This document shows positions 21,156 to 30,405 of a stretch of 41,418 nt of DNA, piece after piece. The DNA is from Candidatus Methanovirga procula (GTDB lineage: Archaea > Methanobacteriota > Methanobacteria > Methanobacteriales > Methanobacteriaceae): assembly GCA_031280375.1 (NCBI GenBank), contig JAITGU010000023.1, forward strand, positions 1 through 41,418, in the 5' to 3' direction. A program made the position numbers and the translations under genes. Below the pieces are notes generated by a model. The model did no database searches. It saw nothing but the letters and a program-made list of their open reading frames with translations, and was not told the DNA's origin. The first letter of the stretch is position 1, and each line of letters begins with the position of its first letter.

Positions 21156-22340
21156 GTGGGAAATATTGATCAAGAAGTAGTAAATAAGGTTATTAAAATA
21201 GTTAAGAAGAAAAAAATAGATTTTCCAGAAAGTTATGTCAATGATATAGCAGAAGCGTGTATTAGAAGAGAACTAACAGATAAAGAATTAGAGACTCTCA
21301 TTGTTAGGGTTAAAAAAGCATATGAACGTTCAAAGGTTGAATCTGGAGAAGCTATAGGAACAGTCGCTGCTCAATCTGTAGGAGAGCCAGGAACACAGAT
21401 GACAATGAACACTTTTCACTATGCTGGAGTAGTTGAACTGAATGTTACATTAGGATTACCACGATTAATTGAAATAGTGGATGCAAGAAAAACAATATCA
21501 ACACCAACTATGGCAATATACTTTGATGAGGATCATAAGTTTGATGAGGAATTTGCTAAAAAAACAGCGAGTAAAATTGCTAAAATCACAATTAATAATG
21601 TTTTAGATGATGATTTACATATTGATTATGGTCAGATGAATGTTGAAGTAATCATTAGTCAAGAGAAAATTAAAGAAAAACATCTGGATTTTGATGAGAT
21701 TGTATCAAAGTTAGAAGCAAAACTTAAAAAACACACATTCGAGATTGAGGATAATAAGATAACAATCGCACCAAAAGTAGATAAAAGGACTAAAAATGGC
21801 ATACAAATTAGAGATATTCGTCTATTAGTTGATAAGATTAGACATTTTCAAATTAGTGGTGTTAAAGATGTTAATAGAGTCATAATAAGAAAAGATGAAC
21901 AATGGGTTCTTCACACTGAAGGCTCAAACCTTAAAGCCGTTCTTAAAATGGAAGGCATAGATAAGGAAAAAACCACTACCAATCATATTCATGAAATTTA
22001 TACTGTTTTAGGTATTGAGGCAGCTCGTAATGCAATAATAAAAGAAGCTCTTCATACGCTTGATGAACAAGGCCTTAGTGTTGATATTAGACATGTTATG
22101 TTAGTGGCTGATATGATGACTGCTGATGGATCTGTAAAATCTATTGGTAGACATGGTATCAGTGGTACTAAATCCAGTGTTTTAGCTCGTGCAGCTTTTG
22201 AAGAAACTGGTAAACATCTTCTTAATGCAAGTATAAGAGGAGAAGTTGATGAACTAACGGGTATTATTGAAAATATCATCATTGGACAGCCAATACCTCT
22301 TGGTACAGGTTCAGTCGGTATAAAAATGAAAAATAATTAA
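21156..22340 (+). CDS. rpoA2: DNA-directed RNA polymerase subunit A'' (C-terminal part of largest subunit)
   Basis: This is the C-terminal segment of the largest RNA polymerase subunit, 394 residues, starting at GTG 21156 behind AAGAGGCGAT. It carries the trigger-loop region [20 protein letters not shown] (about 68-87) followed by HYAG, which moves during nucleotide addition, and the C-terminal [20 protein letters not shown] (about 315-335). The length fits archaeal A''. Only 21 bases separate it from rpoA1 and rpl30e follows within 25, so these are one transcription unit. Confidence 0.97.
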   Translation: MGNIDQEVVNKVIKIVKKKKIDFPESYVNDIAEACIRRELTDKELETLIVRVKKAYERSKVESGEAIGTVAAQSVGEPGTQMTMNTFHYAGVVELNVTLGLPRLIEIVDARKTISTPTMAIYFDEDHKFDEEFAKKTASKIAKITINNVLDDDLHIDYGQMNVEVIISQEKIKEKHLDFDEIVSKLEAKLKKHTFEIEDNKITIAPKVDKRTKNGIQIRDIRLLVDKIRHFQISGVKDVNRVIIRKDEQWVLHTEGSNLKAVLKMEGIDKEKTTTNHIHEIYTVLGIEAARNAIIKEALHTLDEQGLSVDIRHVMLVADMMTADGSVKSIGRHGISGTKSSVLARAAFEETGKHLLNASIRGEVDELTGIIENIIIGQPIPLGTGSVGIKMKNN

Positions 22341-22364
22341 TAAATGACTATAAGGAGGCAGATG

Positions 22365-22661
22365 ATGGATATAGATAGAGGAATTAGAGTAGCAGTTGAT
22401 ACAGGTGGTGTTATATTAGGTTCTGAAAAATCAATTCAATCTCTAAAGTTAGGGAATGGAAAACTTGTTGTTGTAGCAAAGAATTCTCCTAAAGAAATTA
22501 TTGAAGATGTAAAATATTATTCTAAACTTTCGGAGATTCCTATGCATATTTATGATGGAACAAGTGTGGATTTAGGGTCTGTATGTGGAAAACCTTTTAC
22601 TGTTGCAACTTTAATAATTAACGATCCAGGAGATTCTACCATTTTAGATGCTATGGGGTAG
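22365..22661 (+). CDS. rpl30e: Ribosomal protein L30e
   Basis: This is a small ribosomal protein of the L7Ae/L30e RNA-binding fold, about 99 residues. Residues GVILGSEKSIQSLKLGNGK and the KNSPKEIIEDVKYYSKLSEI segment are characteristic, followed by GSVCGKPFTVATLIINDPG. AAGGAGG at 22352-22358 is best spaced for ATG 22365 (ATG 22362 is also possible); the ORF-track start at 22344 would put the ribosome site inside the gene. Its place between rpoA2 and nusA is the conserved archaeal order. Confidence 0.94.
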   Translation: MDIDRGIRVAVDTGGVILGSEKSIQSLKLGNGKLVVVAKNSPKEIIEDVKYYSKLSEIPMHIYDGTSVDLGSVCGKPFTVATLIINDPGDSTILDAMG

Positions 22662-22671
22662 GTAGATTATT

Positions 22672-23103
22672 GTGCAGATTAAATTCAATGGAAATGAAAT
22701 AAGATATATAGCACTATTTGAAAATATGACTGGTGCAATGGTTAAAGATTGTATCATTGATGAAGAAAATGGCAGAGTAACATTTGTTGTGAAAAATGGT
22801 GATATGGGTTTGGCTATTGGTAAGAAAGGGTCCACGGTTACAAAGGTTCAGAAAGCTGTTGATAAGGGTGTTGAAATAGTTGAACACTCTGAAGATCCAA
22901 TAGAGTTTTTAAAAAATTTATTGGCTCCAGCTCAACTTAAAACCATTAAAATTATCCAAAAAGAAGATGAAGAGAAAATAGCTAATATTGTTGTTGAAGG
23001 TCAAAATAAAGGTTTAGCTATTGGAAAAAATGGTCAAGCTATTGAAAGAACTAAACTATTGGCTAAAAGGCAACATAATATTAGTGATATTATAATAAAA
23101 TAG
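22672..23103 (+). CDS. nusA: Archaeal NusA-like transcription factor (two KH domains)
   Basis: This is a 143-residue protein consisting of two KH RNA-binding domains without the N-terminal or S1 domain of bacterial NusA, as usual in archaea. The two KH GXXG loops are visible as GLAIGKKGSTVTKVQKAV (about 44-61) and GLAIGKNGQAIERTKLLAKR (about 114-133). The start is GTG 22672, with AGGTAGAT nearby. It closes the rpoH-rpoA2-rpl30e-nusA cluster and is thought to act in elongation or termination. A 778-base non-coding gap separates it here from rpsL, much longer than the family norm. Confidence 0.95.
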   Translation: MQIKFNGNEIRYIALFENMTGAMVKDCIIDEENGRVTFVVKNGDMGLAIGKKGSTVTKVQKAVDKGVEIVEHSEDPIEFLKNLLAPAQLKTIKIIQKEDEEKIANIVVEGQNKGLAIGKNGQAIERTKLLAKRQHNISDIIIK

Positions 23104-23881
23104 TCATATATATGTTATTATTACCATAATCCTAATATTATTATTTATAAATATCTGTTACAATTATGCTATAATATAATAAAGATATAACAATAGATAT
23201 ATACATAATAAAATTTAAAATCATAAAAAAGAATAAGCTATAAAAAAGTAGAAAATATTTATAGGTTAAAATTTATAAGTTAAATAAAAAAGTAAAATGA
23301 TTTAAATATATTTTAAAAGTAAAATTACGAATTATGTATTGATAATAATTATAAATAAAGTCTTCATTTTTAAGTTTGTTTCTTAATCAAATGTTGATTT
23401 TAATGTCATTTGTTGTACCATTCCGATAAAATTCTTAATAGGTAAGATATCATTTGCCCTATTTTTAATTCTATCTGTTGTATGTGCTGTGGGTTAAATA
23501 TTTATAACTAATTTTTATTCTGATTTTTCATTGTTTTAAGGTAATTTTATCATAGAATAATTATTCAATATAATTATTTTAAAAAGTACATAAAATTTTT
23601 AATAGAAATATTATTTAATAATTAATAAAATATTAATTTTACTAAAGCATTAATTTATATTAAAATATTAAATTGTTAAAATATTATTTTATTATAATAG
23701 TATTATATGTCGATTTATAATATAATATTACATGTTTATAAAATATTAGTATACTATTATAAAAGTATACGATGGGGTTTCAAGAAGAATAAACCTTTAA
23801 TAAGTAATAAAACTTTATTAAGCAATAATAAAACTTATTGATCAATAAAAAAATTTTAATTATCTTAAGGAGATAATATTT
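23104..23881. other. Long intergenic region between nusA and rpsL
   Basis: These 778 bases interrupt the otherwise tight archaeal str-type cluster. They hold a short coding-like stretch on the minus strand (23383-23493) and an inverted repeat GTATAC...GTATAC near 23750-23770, and the promoter of rpsL is expected at the 3' end. Base composition of about 23380-23500 is less AT-rich than its surroundings. Confidence 0.45.
23383..23493 (-). pseudogene. Possible remnant of a protein gene, family unknown
   Basis: On the minus strand a 36-codon open stretch without a start reads ...DRIKNRANDILPIKNFIGMVQQ... and ends in TAA. Its composition is clearly richer in GC than the flanks, and the amino acid makeup is protein-like. 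I cannot assign a family; a decayed transposase or other lost gene is possible. Weak call. Confidence 0.25.
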
Positions 23882-24307
23882 ATGCCAGGACTTTTTGCTG
23901 CAAAAAAACTTAAAAAAAATAGACAAAATTTCAAATGGAAAGATGTTGAATATAAAAGAAAAGCTTTAAGATTAGATGTTAAAGCTGATCCTCTTGAAGG
24001 AGCACCTCAAGCAAGAGGAATTGTAATTGAGAAAGTAGGAATTGAAGCTAAGCAACCTAACTCTGCTATAAGGAAATGTGTTCGTGTGCAATTAATTAAA
24101 AACGGAAAACAATTAACTGCATTCGCTCCAGGGGATAAAGCTATTGGGTTCATCGATGAACACGATGAAGTTATGATTGAAGGGATTGGTGGACCTTCAG
24201 GAAGATCTATGGGAGATATTCCAGGTGTTAGATGGAAAGTTAGTAAAGTAAATAATGTTGCTTTATCTGAAATGGTTAGTGGTAGAGTAGAAAAACCTGT
24301 GAGGTAA
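23882..24307 (+). CDS. rpsL: Ribosomal protein S12 (uS12)
   Basis: This is a 141-residue decoding-centre protein of the small subunit. It has the archaeal/eukaryotic form, with [20 protein letters not shown] (about 59-78), [20 protein letters not shown] (about 98-117) and the C-terminal RVEKPVR. ATG 23882 follows AAGGAGATAAT. The ribosome site of rpsG (GAGGTAA) overlaps the end of this gene, so the two are translationally coupled. Confidence 0.97.
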   Translation: MPGLFAAKKLKKNRQNFKWKDVEYKRKALRLDVKADPLEGAPQARGIVIEKVGIEAKQPNSAIRKCVRVQLIKNGKQLTAFAPGDKAIGFIDEHDEVMIEGIGGPSGRSMGDIPGVRWKVSKVNNVALSEMVSGRVEKPVR

Positions 24308-24311
24308 TTTA

Positions 24312-24872
24312 ATGAGTCAAATTTTTGATAAATGGGATTTAAAAGAAGTTAAAGTCGAAGATTTAGGATTAATTAAATATATTTGTTTAGATGAGGTTTT
24401 AGTTCCTCATACATTAGGTAGACATGTTAAAAGACAATTTGCTAAATCCAAAGTTTCTATTATAGAAAGGTTGATGAATAAAATAATGAGAACTGAAAGA
24501 AATTCTGGCAAAAAAAATAAAGCTTACAATATTGTTAAAGGAGCTTTAGGAATCATTAACAAAAAAACTAAACAAAATCCTATTCAAATTTTAGTAAAAG
24601 CAATTGAGAACACTTCTCCTCGAGAAGAAACTACAAGAATTAGATACGGTGGTATTGGATATCAAGTAGCTGTTGATATTTCACCTCAAAGAAGAGTAGA
24701 TTTATCTTTAGGATTTTTGACAAAAGGAGCTTTACAATCTTCTTTTAAGAATAAGAAATCAGCTATTGCGTGTTTAGCAGACGAAATAATTCTTGCTTCC
24801 GAATATGATACTCGAAGTTTTGCAATTCAGAAAAAAGAAGAGAAAGAAAGAGTTGCAAGAGCAGCACATTGA
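24312..24872 (+). CDS. rpsG: Ribosomal protein S7 (uS7)
   Basis: This is a 186-residue small-subunit assembly protein. The archaeal form has an N-terminal extension, then GRHVKRQFAKSKVSIIERLM, NPIQILVKAIENTSPREET (about 95-114) and a basic C-terminus (KKEEKERVARAAH). The ATG is five bases after the rpsL stop. It precedes fusA by 262 bases. Confidence 0.96.
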   Translation: MSQIFDKWDLKEVKVEDLGLIKYICLDEVLVPHTLGRHVKRQFAKSKVSIIERLMNKIMRTERNSGKKNKAYNIVKGALGIINKKTKQNPIQILVKAIENTSPREETTRIRYGGIGYQVAVDISPQRRVDLSLGFLTKGALQSSFKNKKSAIACLADEIILASEYDTRSFAIQKKEEKERVARAAH

Positions 24873-25134
24873 TCTATTCTTATTTATTCTATTTTATATT
24901 ATAATTTTTTAATATAGTTTTTAATCATCTAATTTTATTTATCTGATTTTTATTATTTGAATCATAAATATTATTTTTTTGAGATCTATTATTAAATTAT
25001 AGTATAATTAATTAGTTATCTGATAAATTAGTAATATGGAACTTAGTATTGTAACTTATATAATAGTTTTAACTTAGTATGTTTTTTTTTAATATTCTAT
25101 GAATTTTTATCATGATGAAGTTTAAGGTGATATT

Positions 25135-27330
25135 TTGAGTAGACGAGACAAAATGATTGGGAAAATAAAAGAGTTGATGTATGAGCCTGATTTCATAAGA
25201 AATATAGGTATTGTTGCACATATTGATCATGGGAAAACAACATTATCTGATAACCTTTTAGCAGGAGCAGGTATGATTTCTGAGGACTTAGCTGGTGATG
25301 CAAGAAGTCTTGATTTTGATGAACAAGAATCTGCAAGAGGGATCACTATTGATGCTGCAAGTGTTTCAATGGTTCATAAATATGAAGATAATGATTATTT
25401 AATTAATTTGATTGATACACCAGGGCATGTTGATTTTGGGGGAGATGTAACTCGTGCAATGAGAGCTGTTGATGGTGCAGTTGTTGTTGTATGTGCTGTT
25501 GAAGGAATAATGCCTCAAACAGAAACTGTATTTAGACAAGCACTAAAAGAAAATGTTAGACCTGTATTATTTATTAACAAAGTTGATAGATTAATCAATG
25601 AATTAAAATTACAGCCAGAAGAACTTCAAAATAGATTTGTTAAGATAATCGCTGAAGCTAACAAACTTATTAAAGGAATGGCTCCTGAAGATAAGAAGGA
25701 CAAATGGAAAGTTGATGTTAGTGATGGTAGTGTTGCATTTGGTTCAGCTTATCATAACTGGGCAATTAATATTCCAATTATGCAGAAATCTGGAATTAAC
25801 TTTAAAGATATTATAGATTTCTGTAATGAAGATAAACAAAAAGACTTAGCTAAAAAGGTTCCAATAACTGAGGTATTATTAGGCATGGTTGTTAAACACT
25901 TACCAAGTCCTTTGATATCACAAAAATATAGGGTTCCAACTATTTGGGAAGGAGATATTGAAAGTGAAGAAGGACAAGGAATGATAAATACAGATTCAGA
26001 AGGTCCGTTAGCTGTTATGGTAACAAATGTAAGCATTGATAAACATGCTGGTGAGATCGCAACTGGAAGAGTTTATGGAGGAACGATTGAAAAAGGTATG
26101 GAGGTTTATCTTGTAGGTTCTCATGCAAAAACAAGAACTCAACAAGTTGGTGTTTTCTTTGGTGCTGAGAGAGTTAATACAGATAAGGTTCCTGCAGGAA
26201 ATATTGTGGCTATAACTGGTGCTAAAGGTGCGGTTGCTGGGGAGACAATTTGTGGTGATGGAAAAAGAATAAAAGAATTTGAAGGTATTGAACATATATC
26301 TGAACCAGTAGTTACAGTAGCTGTTGAAGCTAAAAACACTAAAGATCTTCCTAAGTTAATAGAAGTTTTAAGACAAGTGTCCAAAGAAGATCCTACTGTT
26401 AGAGTAGATATTAATGAAGAAACTGGGCAACATTTAATTTCAGGTATGGGAGAACTTCATTTAGAAATTATAACATATAGAATCAACGAAAAAGGTGTTG
26501 CAATTGAAACTTCTGAACCTATTGTGGTTTATAGAGAAACTGTTGCAGGAAAAGCAGGACCAGTTGAAGGTAAATCACCAAATAAACATAATAGATTTTA
26601 TATTGAAGTTGAAACACTTGACCAATCTATCTATGATGCAATAAATGATGGTAATATTAAAGAAGGTAGAGTTAAAGGTAAAGAATCTGCCCCATTATTC
26701 ATAGAAAATGGCTTAGATAAGGAAGAAGCAAGAAGAGTTTGGGATGTATATAATAAAAGTATATTTCTCAATATGACTCGTGGTATTCAATACTTAGATG
26801 AAGTTAGAGAGCTTTTAGTTGAAGGTTTTGAATCAGCTTTAGATGCTGGTCCAATAGCTAATGAAATAACTGTTGGATTGAAGTTTAAACTTGTGGATGC
26901 GAAACTTCACGAAGATGCAATTCATAGAGGACCTGCTCAAGTTTTACCATCAATAAGAAAAGCTATTTTTGGTTCAATAATGTTGGCACAACCTATTCTG
27001 CTTGAACCGATTCAAAAAGTGTTTATTAATACTCCTCAAGACTATATGGGTAATGCTACTCGAGAAATTCAAAATAGAAGAGGTCAAATAGTTGATATGG
27101 ATCAGGAAGGAGATATGGCCAATATAGAATCAAAAGTTCCTGTTGCTGAAATGTTTGGTTTTGCAGGAGATATTAGATCTGCTACAGAAGGTCGATGTTT
27201 ATGGTCTACTGAAAATGCAGGTTTTGAAAGATTACCAAACGAACTTCAAAAGCAGATTATTAGAGAAGTTAGACAAAGAAAAGGTTTAACTCCAGAACCG
27301 TATGGTGCAGATCATTATATAGGGCAATAA
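25135..27330 (+). CDS. fusA: Translation elongation factor 2 (EF-2)
   Basis: This GTPase moves tRNAs and mRNA through the ribosome after peptide bond formation. It is 731 residues, normal for archaeal EF-2. GTP-binding motifs are AHIDHGKTT (about 28-36), RGITI (switch I), DTPGHVDF (about 93-100) and NKVD. The domain IV tip [12 protein letters not shown] contains His597, the residue modified to diphthamide in archaea and eukaryotes. The TTG start is fixed by AAGGTGAT just upstream. It lies in the standard order rpsL-rpsG-fusA-tuf-rpsJ. Minus-strand ORFs over it are shadows. Confidence 0.97.
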   Translation: MSRRDKMIGKIKELMYEPDFIRNIGIVAHIDHGKTTLSDNLLAGAGMISEDLAGDARSLDFDEQESARGITIDAASVSMVHKYEDNDYLINLIDTPGHVDFGGDVTRAMRAVDGAVVVVCAVEGIMPQTETVFRQALKENVRPVLFINKVDRLINELKLQPEELQNRFVKIIAEANKLIKGMAPEDKKDKWKVDVSDGSVAFGSAYHNWAINIPIMQKSGINFKDIIDFCNEDKQKDLAKKVPITEVLLGMVVKHLPSPLISQKYRVPTIWEGDIESEEGQGMINTDSEGPLAVMVTNVSIDKHAGEIATGRVYGGTIEKGMEVYLVGSHAKTRTQQVGVFFGAERVNTDKVPAGNIVAITGAKGAVAGETICGDGKRIKEFEGIEHISEPVVTVAVEAKNTKDLPKLIEVLRQVSKEDPTVRVDINEETGQHLISGMGELHLEIITYRINEKGVAIETSEPIVVYRETVAGKAGPVEGKSPNKHNRFYIEVETLDQSIYDAINDGNIKEGRVKGKESAPLFIENGLDKEEARRVWDVYNKSIFLNMTRGIQYLDEVRELLVEGFESALDAGPIANEITVGLKFKLVDAKLHEDAIHRGPAQVLPSIRKAIFGSIMLAQPILLEPIQKVFINTPQDYMGNATREIQNRRGQIVDMDQEGDMANIESKVPVAEMFGFAGDIRSATEGRCLWSTENAGFERLPNELQKQIIREVRQRKGLTPEPYGADHYIGQ

Positions 27331-27747
27331 TATATAATAATATAACTAATTATATTATTTTGCAGATATTTTAAATTTTTTAGTTTGTAAACTAATGAAA
27401 GTTTGTGAGTTAATGGATAAATATTTATATAAAAAAAAATATATTATATTCAAGTTAAATACTCAACTTTAAAAATCAAATGAATTCAATTATTTAACTT
27501 CGTAAAATTAGATTTCAAATTTAATAAACTAATAACTGATGATTATTAAGTAAAATCGGGGATTGGATCCTTTAATTTAATTATATAAACTAAATTTTTT
27601 GATTTAAATTTCTATTTTATGCTTTTAATAATCTTTAAATAATTTAAATAATATTTAACTAATAAAACATTATAATAATGTTTAATCTATAAAATTTAGG
27701 TATTTACTAAATTTAAATGTTTACTATTTAATTGGAGGTTTTGTAAA
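27331..27747. other. Intergenic region between fusA and tuf
   Basis: These 417 bases have no reading frame of note. A well-formed archaeal TATA box (TTTATATAAA, 27424-27433) lies about 315 bases before the tuf start, and a near-palindrome TAGTTTGTAAACTA lies near 27380. Either tuf has a long leader or this box serves something else. Confidence 0.45.
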
Positions 27748-28983
27748 ATGGCAAAAGAAAAAGAACATATCAATTTAGCGTTTATTGGACATGTTGATCA
27801 TGGAAAGTCTACACTTGTAGGACATTTATTATTACAATCTGGAGCAATTGCTGAACAGCAACTAGATGAGGGAGAAAATAAATTCAGATTTGTTATGGAC
27901 AAACTCAGTGAGGAAAGAGAAAGAGGAGTTACAATTGACTTGGCACACGCAAAGTTCGAAACTCCAACATATGAATTTACAATTGTGGACTGCCCAGGAC
28001 ACAGGGATTTTGTTAAAAATATGATCACTGGAGCATCCCAAGCAGATGCAGCAGTTCTTGTGGTAGCAGCAGACGATGGGGTAATGCCTCAAACTAAAGA
28101 ACACCTTTTCTTATCCAGAACATTAGGTATCAATCAACTAATTATTGCTATTAATAAGATGGATTTAGTTAAATACGATGAAAAGAAATTCAATGAATTA
28201 AAAAATGAAATTACAGCTTTAATAGCAACTGTTGGATACAAAGATATTACTTTCATACCACTCTCTGCATTTGAAGGAGACAATATTTCAGAAAGTAGTG
28301 CTAACACACCTTGGTATAAAGGTCCAACTTTAATCGATGCTCTAAATGATTTAGAAGCTCCTGAAAAACCAACTAACTTACCATTAAGAGTACCTATTCA
28401 AGATGTTTATTCAATCACTGGTGTAGGGACTGTACCTGTTGGAAGAGTAGAGACTGGTGTAATGAAAAAAGGAGAGAATGTTATATTTGAACCTGCAGGA
28501 GCATCTGGTGAAGTGAAAACTATTGAAATGCACCATGAAACTTTTGATGAAGCTGTACCTGGAGACAATATAGGATTCAATGTTAGAGGTGTAGGTAAAA
28601 ATGATATTAGGAGAGGAGATGTTGCAGGACATGCAACTAATGCACCAACTGTAGCTAAAGAATTTGATGCACAAGTTCAAGTATTAAACCATCCAGGTGT
28701 TATAACCATTGGATATACTCCAGTATTCCATTGTCACACAGCTCAAGTTGCTTGTACATTTTTAGAATTATCTAAAAAATTAGACCCAAGAACTGGTCAA
28801 GTTGCAGAAGAGAATCCAGATTTCTTAAAAACAGGAGATGCAGCTATTGTAAAAGTTGCACCAACAAAACCTATGGTAATTGAAAAATATAGTGAGATTC
28901 CTCATATGGGTCGTTTTGCTATAAGAGACAGTGGTCAAACTGTAGCTGCAGGAATGTGTATGAATATTGTTCCAGCTAAGTAA
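27748..28983 (+). CDS. tuf: Translation elongation factor 1-alpha (EF-1A)
   Basis: This GTPase delivers aminoacyl-tRNA to the ribosome. It is 411 residues, complete. G motifs: GHVDHGKST (about 14-22), DCPGHRDF (about 86-93) and NKMD (about 140-143), with the effector region [10 protein letters not shown]. The ATG is preceded by TTGGAGGTTTT. It lies in the str-type cluster between fusA and rpsJ. Downstream, GGTTGA/TCAACC (29002-29024) forms a hairpin before rpsJ. Confidence 0.98.
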   Translation: MAKEKEHINLAFIGHVDHGKSTLVGHLLLQSGAIAEQQLDEGENKFRFVMDKLSEERERGVTIDLAHAKFETPTYEFTIVDCPGHRDFVKNMITGASQADAAVLVVAADDGVMPQTKEHLFLSRTLGINQLIIAINKMDLVKYDEKKFNELKNEITALIATVGYKDITFIPLSAFEGDNISESSANTPWYKGPTLIDALNDLEAPEKPTNLPLRVPIQDVYSITGVGTVPVGRVETGVMKKGENVIFEPAGASGEVKTIEMHHETFDEAVPGDNIGFNVRGVGKNDIRRGDVAGHATNAPTVAKEFDAQVQVLNHPGVITIGYTPVFHCHTAQVACTFLELSKKLDPRTGQVAEENPDFLKTGDAAIVKVAPTKPMVIEKYSEIPHMGRFAIRDSGQTVAAGMCMNIVPAK

Positions 28984-29001
28984 ATTTGGATTTTAGTTAT
29001 T

Positions 29002-29024
29002 GGTTGAGATAGTTTATTTCAACC
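29002..29024 (+). terminator. Hairpin between tuf and rpsJ
   Basis: GGTTGA and TCAACC enclose an eleven-base AT-rich loop, followed by a C-run. It may attenuate transcription or set the 3' end of the tuf mRNA; it is not followed by a clear T-run. Confidence 0.3.
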
Positions 29025-29075
29025 ACCCCCCATATCTTTACTTATTTTTATTATTTTTAGGAAGAGGATAAAATT

Positions 29076-29384
29076 ATGCATCAAGCAAGAATTAAACTTA
29101 CAGGAACAGATCCAGATAAATTAGCTTATATTTGTGATCAGCTTAAAAAGATAGCTGAAAGAACTGGAGTAGATTTATCAGGTCCAATTCCCCTCCCAAC
29201 TAAGAAATTAGTTGTCCCAACAAGAAAATCACCAGATGGTGAAGGAAAAGCTACTTGGGAAAAATGGGAACTTAGAATTCATAAAAGACTTGTTGGTATT
29301 GGAGCCGATGAACGTGCAATGAGGCAAGTTATGAAAGTCAATGTTCCAGATAATGTAAGTATTGAAATTGAACTCAAAAGTTAA
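29076..29384 (+). CDS. rpsJ: Ribosomal protein S10 (uS10)
   Basis: This is a 102-residue small-subunit protein. It begins [20 protein letters not shown] and contains [20 protein letters not shown] and [20 protein letters not shown], the archaeal S10 pattern, with the C-terminal [15 protein letters not shown]. The ribosome site AGGAAGAGGAT lies upstream of ATG 29076. It closes the translation cluster, and tRNA-Ser follows 88 bases on. Confidence 0.97.
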   Translation: MHQARIKLTGTDPDKLAYICDQLKKIAERTGVDLSGPIPLPTKKLVVPTRKSPDGEGKATWEKWELRIHKRLVGIGADERAMRQVMKVNVPDNVSIEIELKS

Positions 29385-29472
29385 TTTTTTTTTAAAAAAA
29401 TATGTAATTAATTAACATAATATCATCTGTTAATTTAATTATATTATCATGTTTATAATTTATTCTGTTTCT

Positions 29473-29557
29473 GCCAGGATAGCCTAGTCAGGTAAGGCGC
29501 AGGACTTGAGATCCTGTGAAGATTCTCTTCGCCTGGGTTCAAATCCCAGTCCTGGCG
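29473..29557 (+). tRNA. tRNA-Ser(TGA)
   Basis: The cloverleaf has 85 bases and the long variable arm of a class II tRNA (GAAGATTCTCTTC), acceptor GCCAGGA/TCCTGGC, anticodon stem CAGGA/TCCTG, anticodon TGA and discriminator G as in archaeal tRNA-Ser. Confidence 0.95.
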
Positions 29558-29886
29558 TTTGTTCATATTAATTTTATTCTATCCTTTTTTCAATTATTTT
29601 GATTTGATATTTCTTGATTATATCTGGAAAAGTTCATAAATAAGAATTTATACAACTTATTACATGATTTAAAAGATTTGAAACCATGGCATGCATTGAT
29701 GTTATTAAAATACTCAGTCAGAAAATTTTAATCAAACATTCAAATGTTTATGAATCACTGATTTAATAAAGCATTACCCTTGATAAAGAAAGTTGTAAAA
29801 TCATGATTTTCTTAAAATCATTATAATTTTAAGAATAGTTTTTTATAAAAAGTCGTAAAACACTAAATTTATGGATGTGATTAGCT
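29558..29886. other. Intergenic region between tRNA-Ser and dut
   Basis: These 329 bases hold no gene. An inverted repeat CTTAAAATCATTATAATTTTAAG lies near 29812-29834, followed by a TATA-like TTTTTTATAAAAA about 40 bases upstream of the dut start, which is a plausible promoter. Confidence 0.4.
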
Positions 29887-30342
29887 ATGCTTGGTGAGAA
29901 AGAACTCATTAAATTATTTCCAAATTTTAAAGAACATGTACAAGCCTCTGGAATTGATTTGCCACTTGATGAAGTTTTCATTCAAAAGTCTCCTGGTTCA
30001 TTAATTGATAATAAAAAGGTATTGCCAGAACTTGAACCAATAGATGGACCCATATATACACTTAAGCCTAAAACAGCTTACTTTGTAACTATTGATCGTA
30101 AGATAAAAATTCCAAAAGGATATGCTATGTTATATAAGTCAAGATCAACATTACTTCGCTCATTTGTTTCTGTTCAAACAGCTGTTGGAGATCCTGGATT
30201 TTATGGAACTTTAATGTTTTTATTATATAATCATGGGGATTTTGATTACAAAATAAAAAAAGGAGATCGAATAATTCAAGGAGTTGTTTTTGAGGTTGTT
30301 GGTTCTGGTGATTACACGGGATCTTATCAAGAAGAAGAATGA
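29887..30342 (+). CDS. dut: Probable dUTP diphosphatase, dCTP deaminase/dUTPase fold
   Basis: This is a 151-residue protein of the trimeric dUTPase/dCTP deaminase superfamily, which keeps uracil out of DNA by hydrolysing dUTP. The phosphate-binding YKSRSTLLRSFVSVQ (about 79-93), the AVGDPGFYGTLMFLLYN strand-loop (about 96-112) and GDRIIQGVVFEVV (about 121-133) match the archaeal subfamily-1 enzymes. The glutamate that dCTP deaminases use (in LEFYN-type motifs after the GxxG turn) is replaced by leucine, so I favour dUTPase over dCTP deaminase. The start at ATG 29887 has a partial GGATGTGAT ribosome site. Product identity is by family knowledge, not a search. Confidence 0.75.
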   Translation: MLGEKELIKLFPNFKEHVQASGIDLPLDEVFIQKSPGSLIDNKKVLPELEPIDGPIYTLKPKTAYFVTIDRKIKIPKGYAMLYKSRSTLLRSFVSVQTAVGDPGFYGTLMFLLYNHGDFDYKIKKGDRIIQGVVFEVVGSGDYTGSYQEEE

Positions 30343-30405
30343 TTTTTCAAGTATATTTTTCCATAGTTCTTGGTGTTGTTGATATGTTTTTTTGGAGATG
30401 TTTAT

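Noticed and set aside
22344-22364. Upstream ATG of rpl30e at 22344
   Set aside because: The AAGGAGG ribosome site would lie within the coding sequence, and the extra residues TIRRQM are simply its translation.
25752-26384. Minus-strand ORFs over fusA
   Set aside because: They are shadows of a highly conserved gene.
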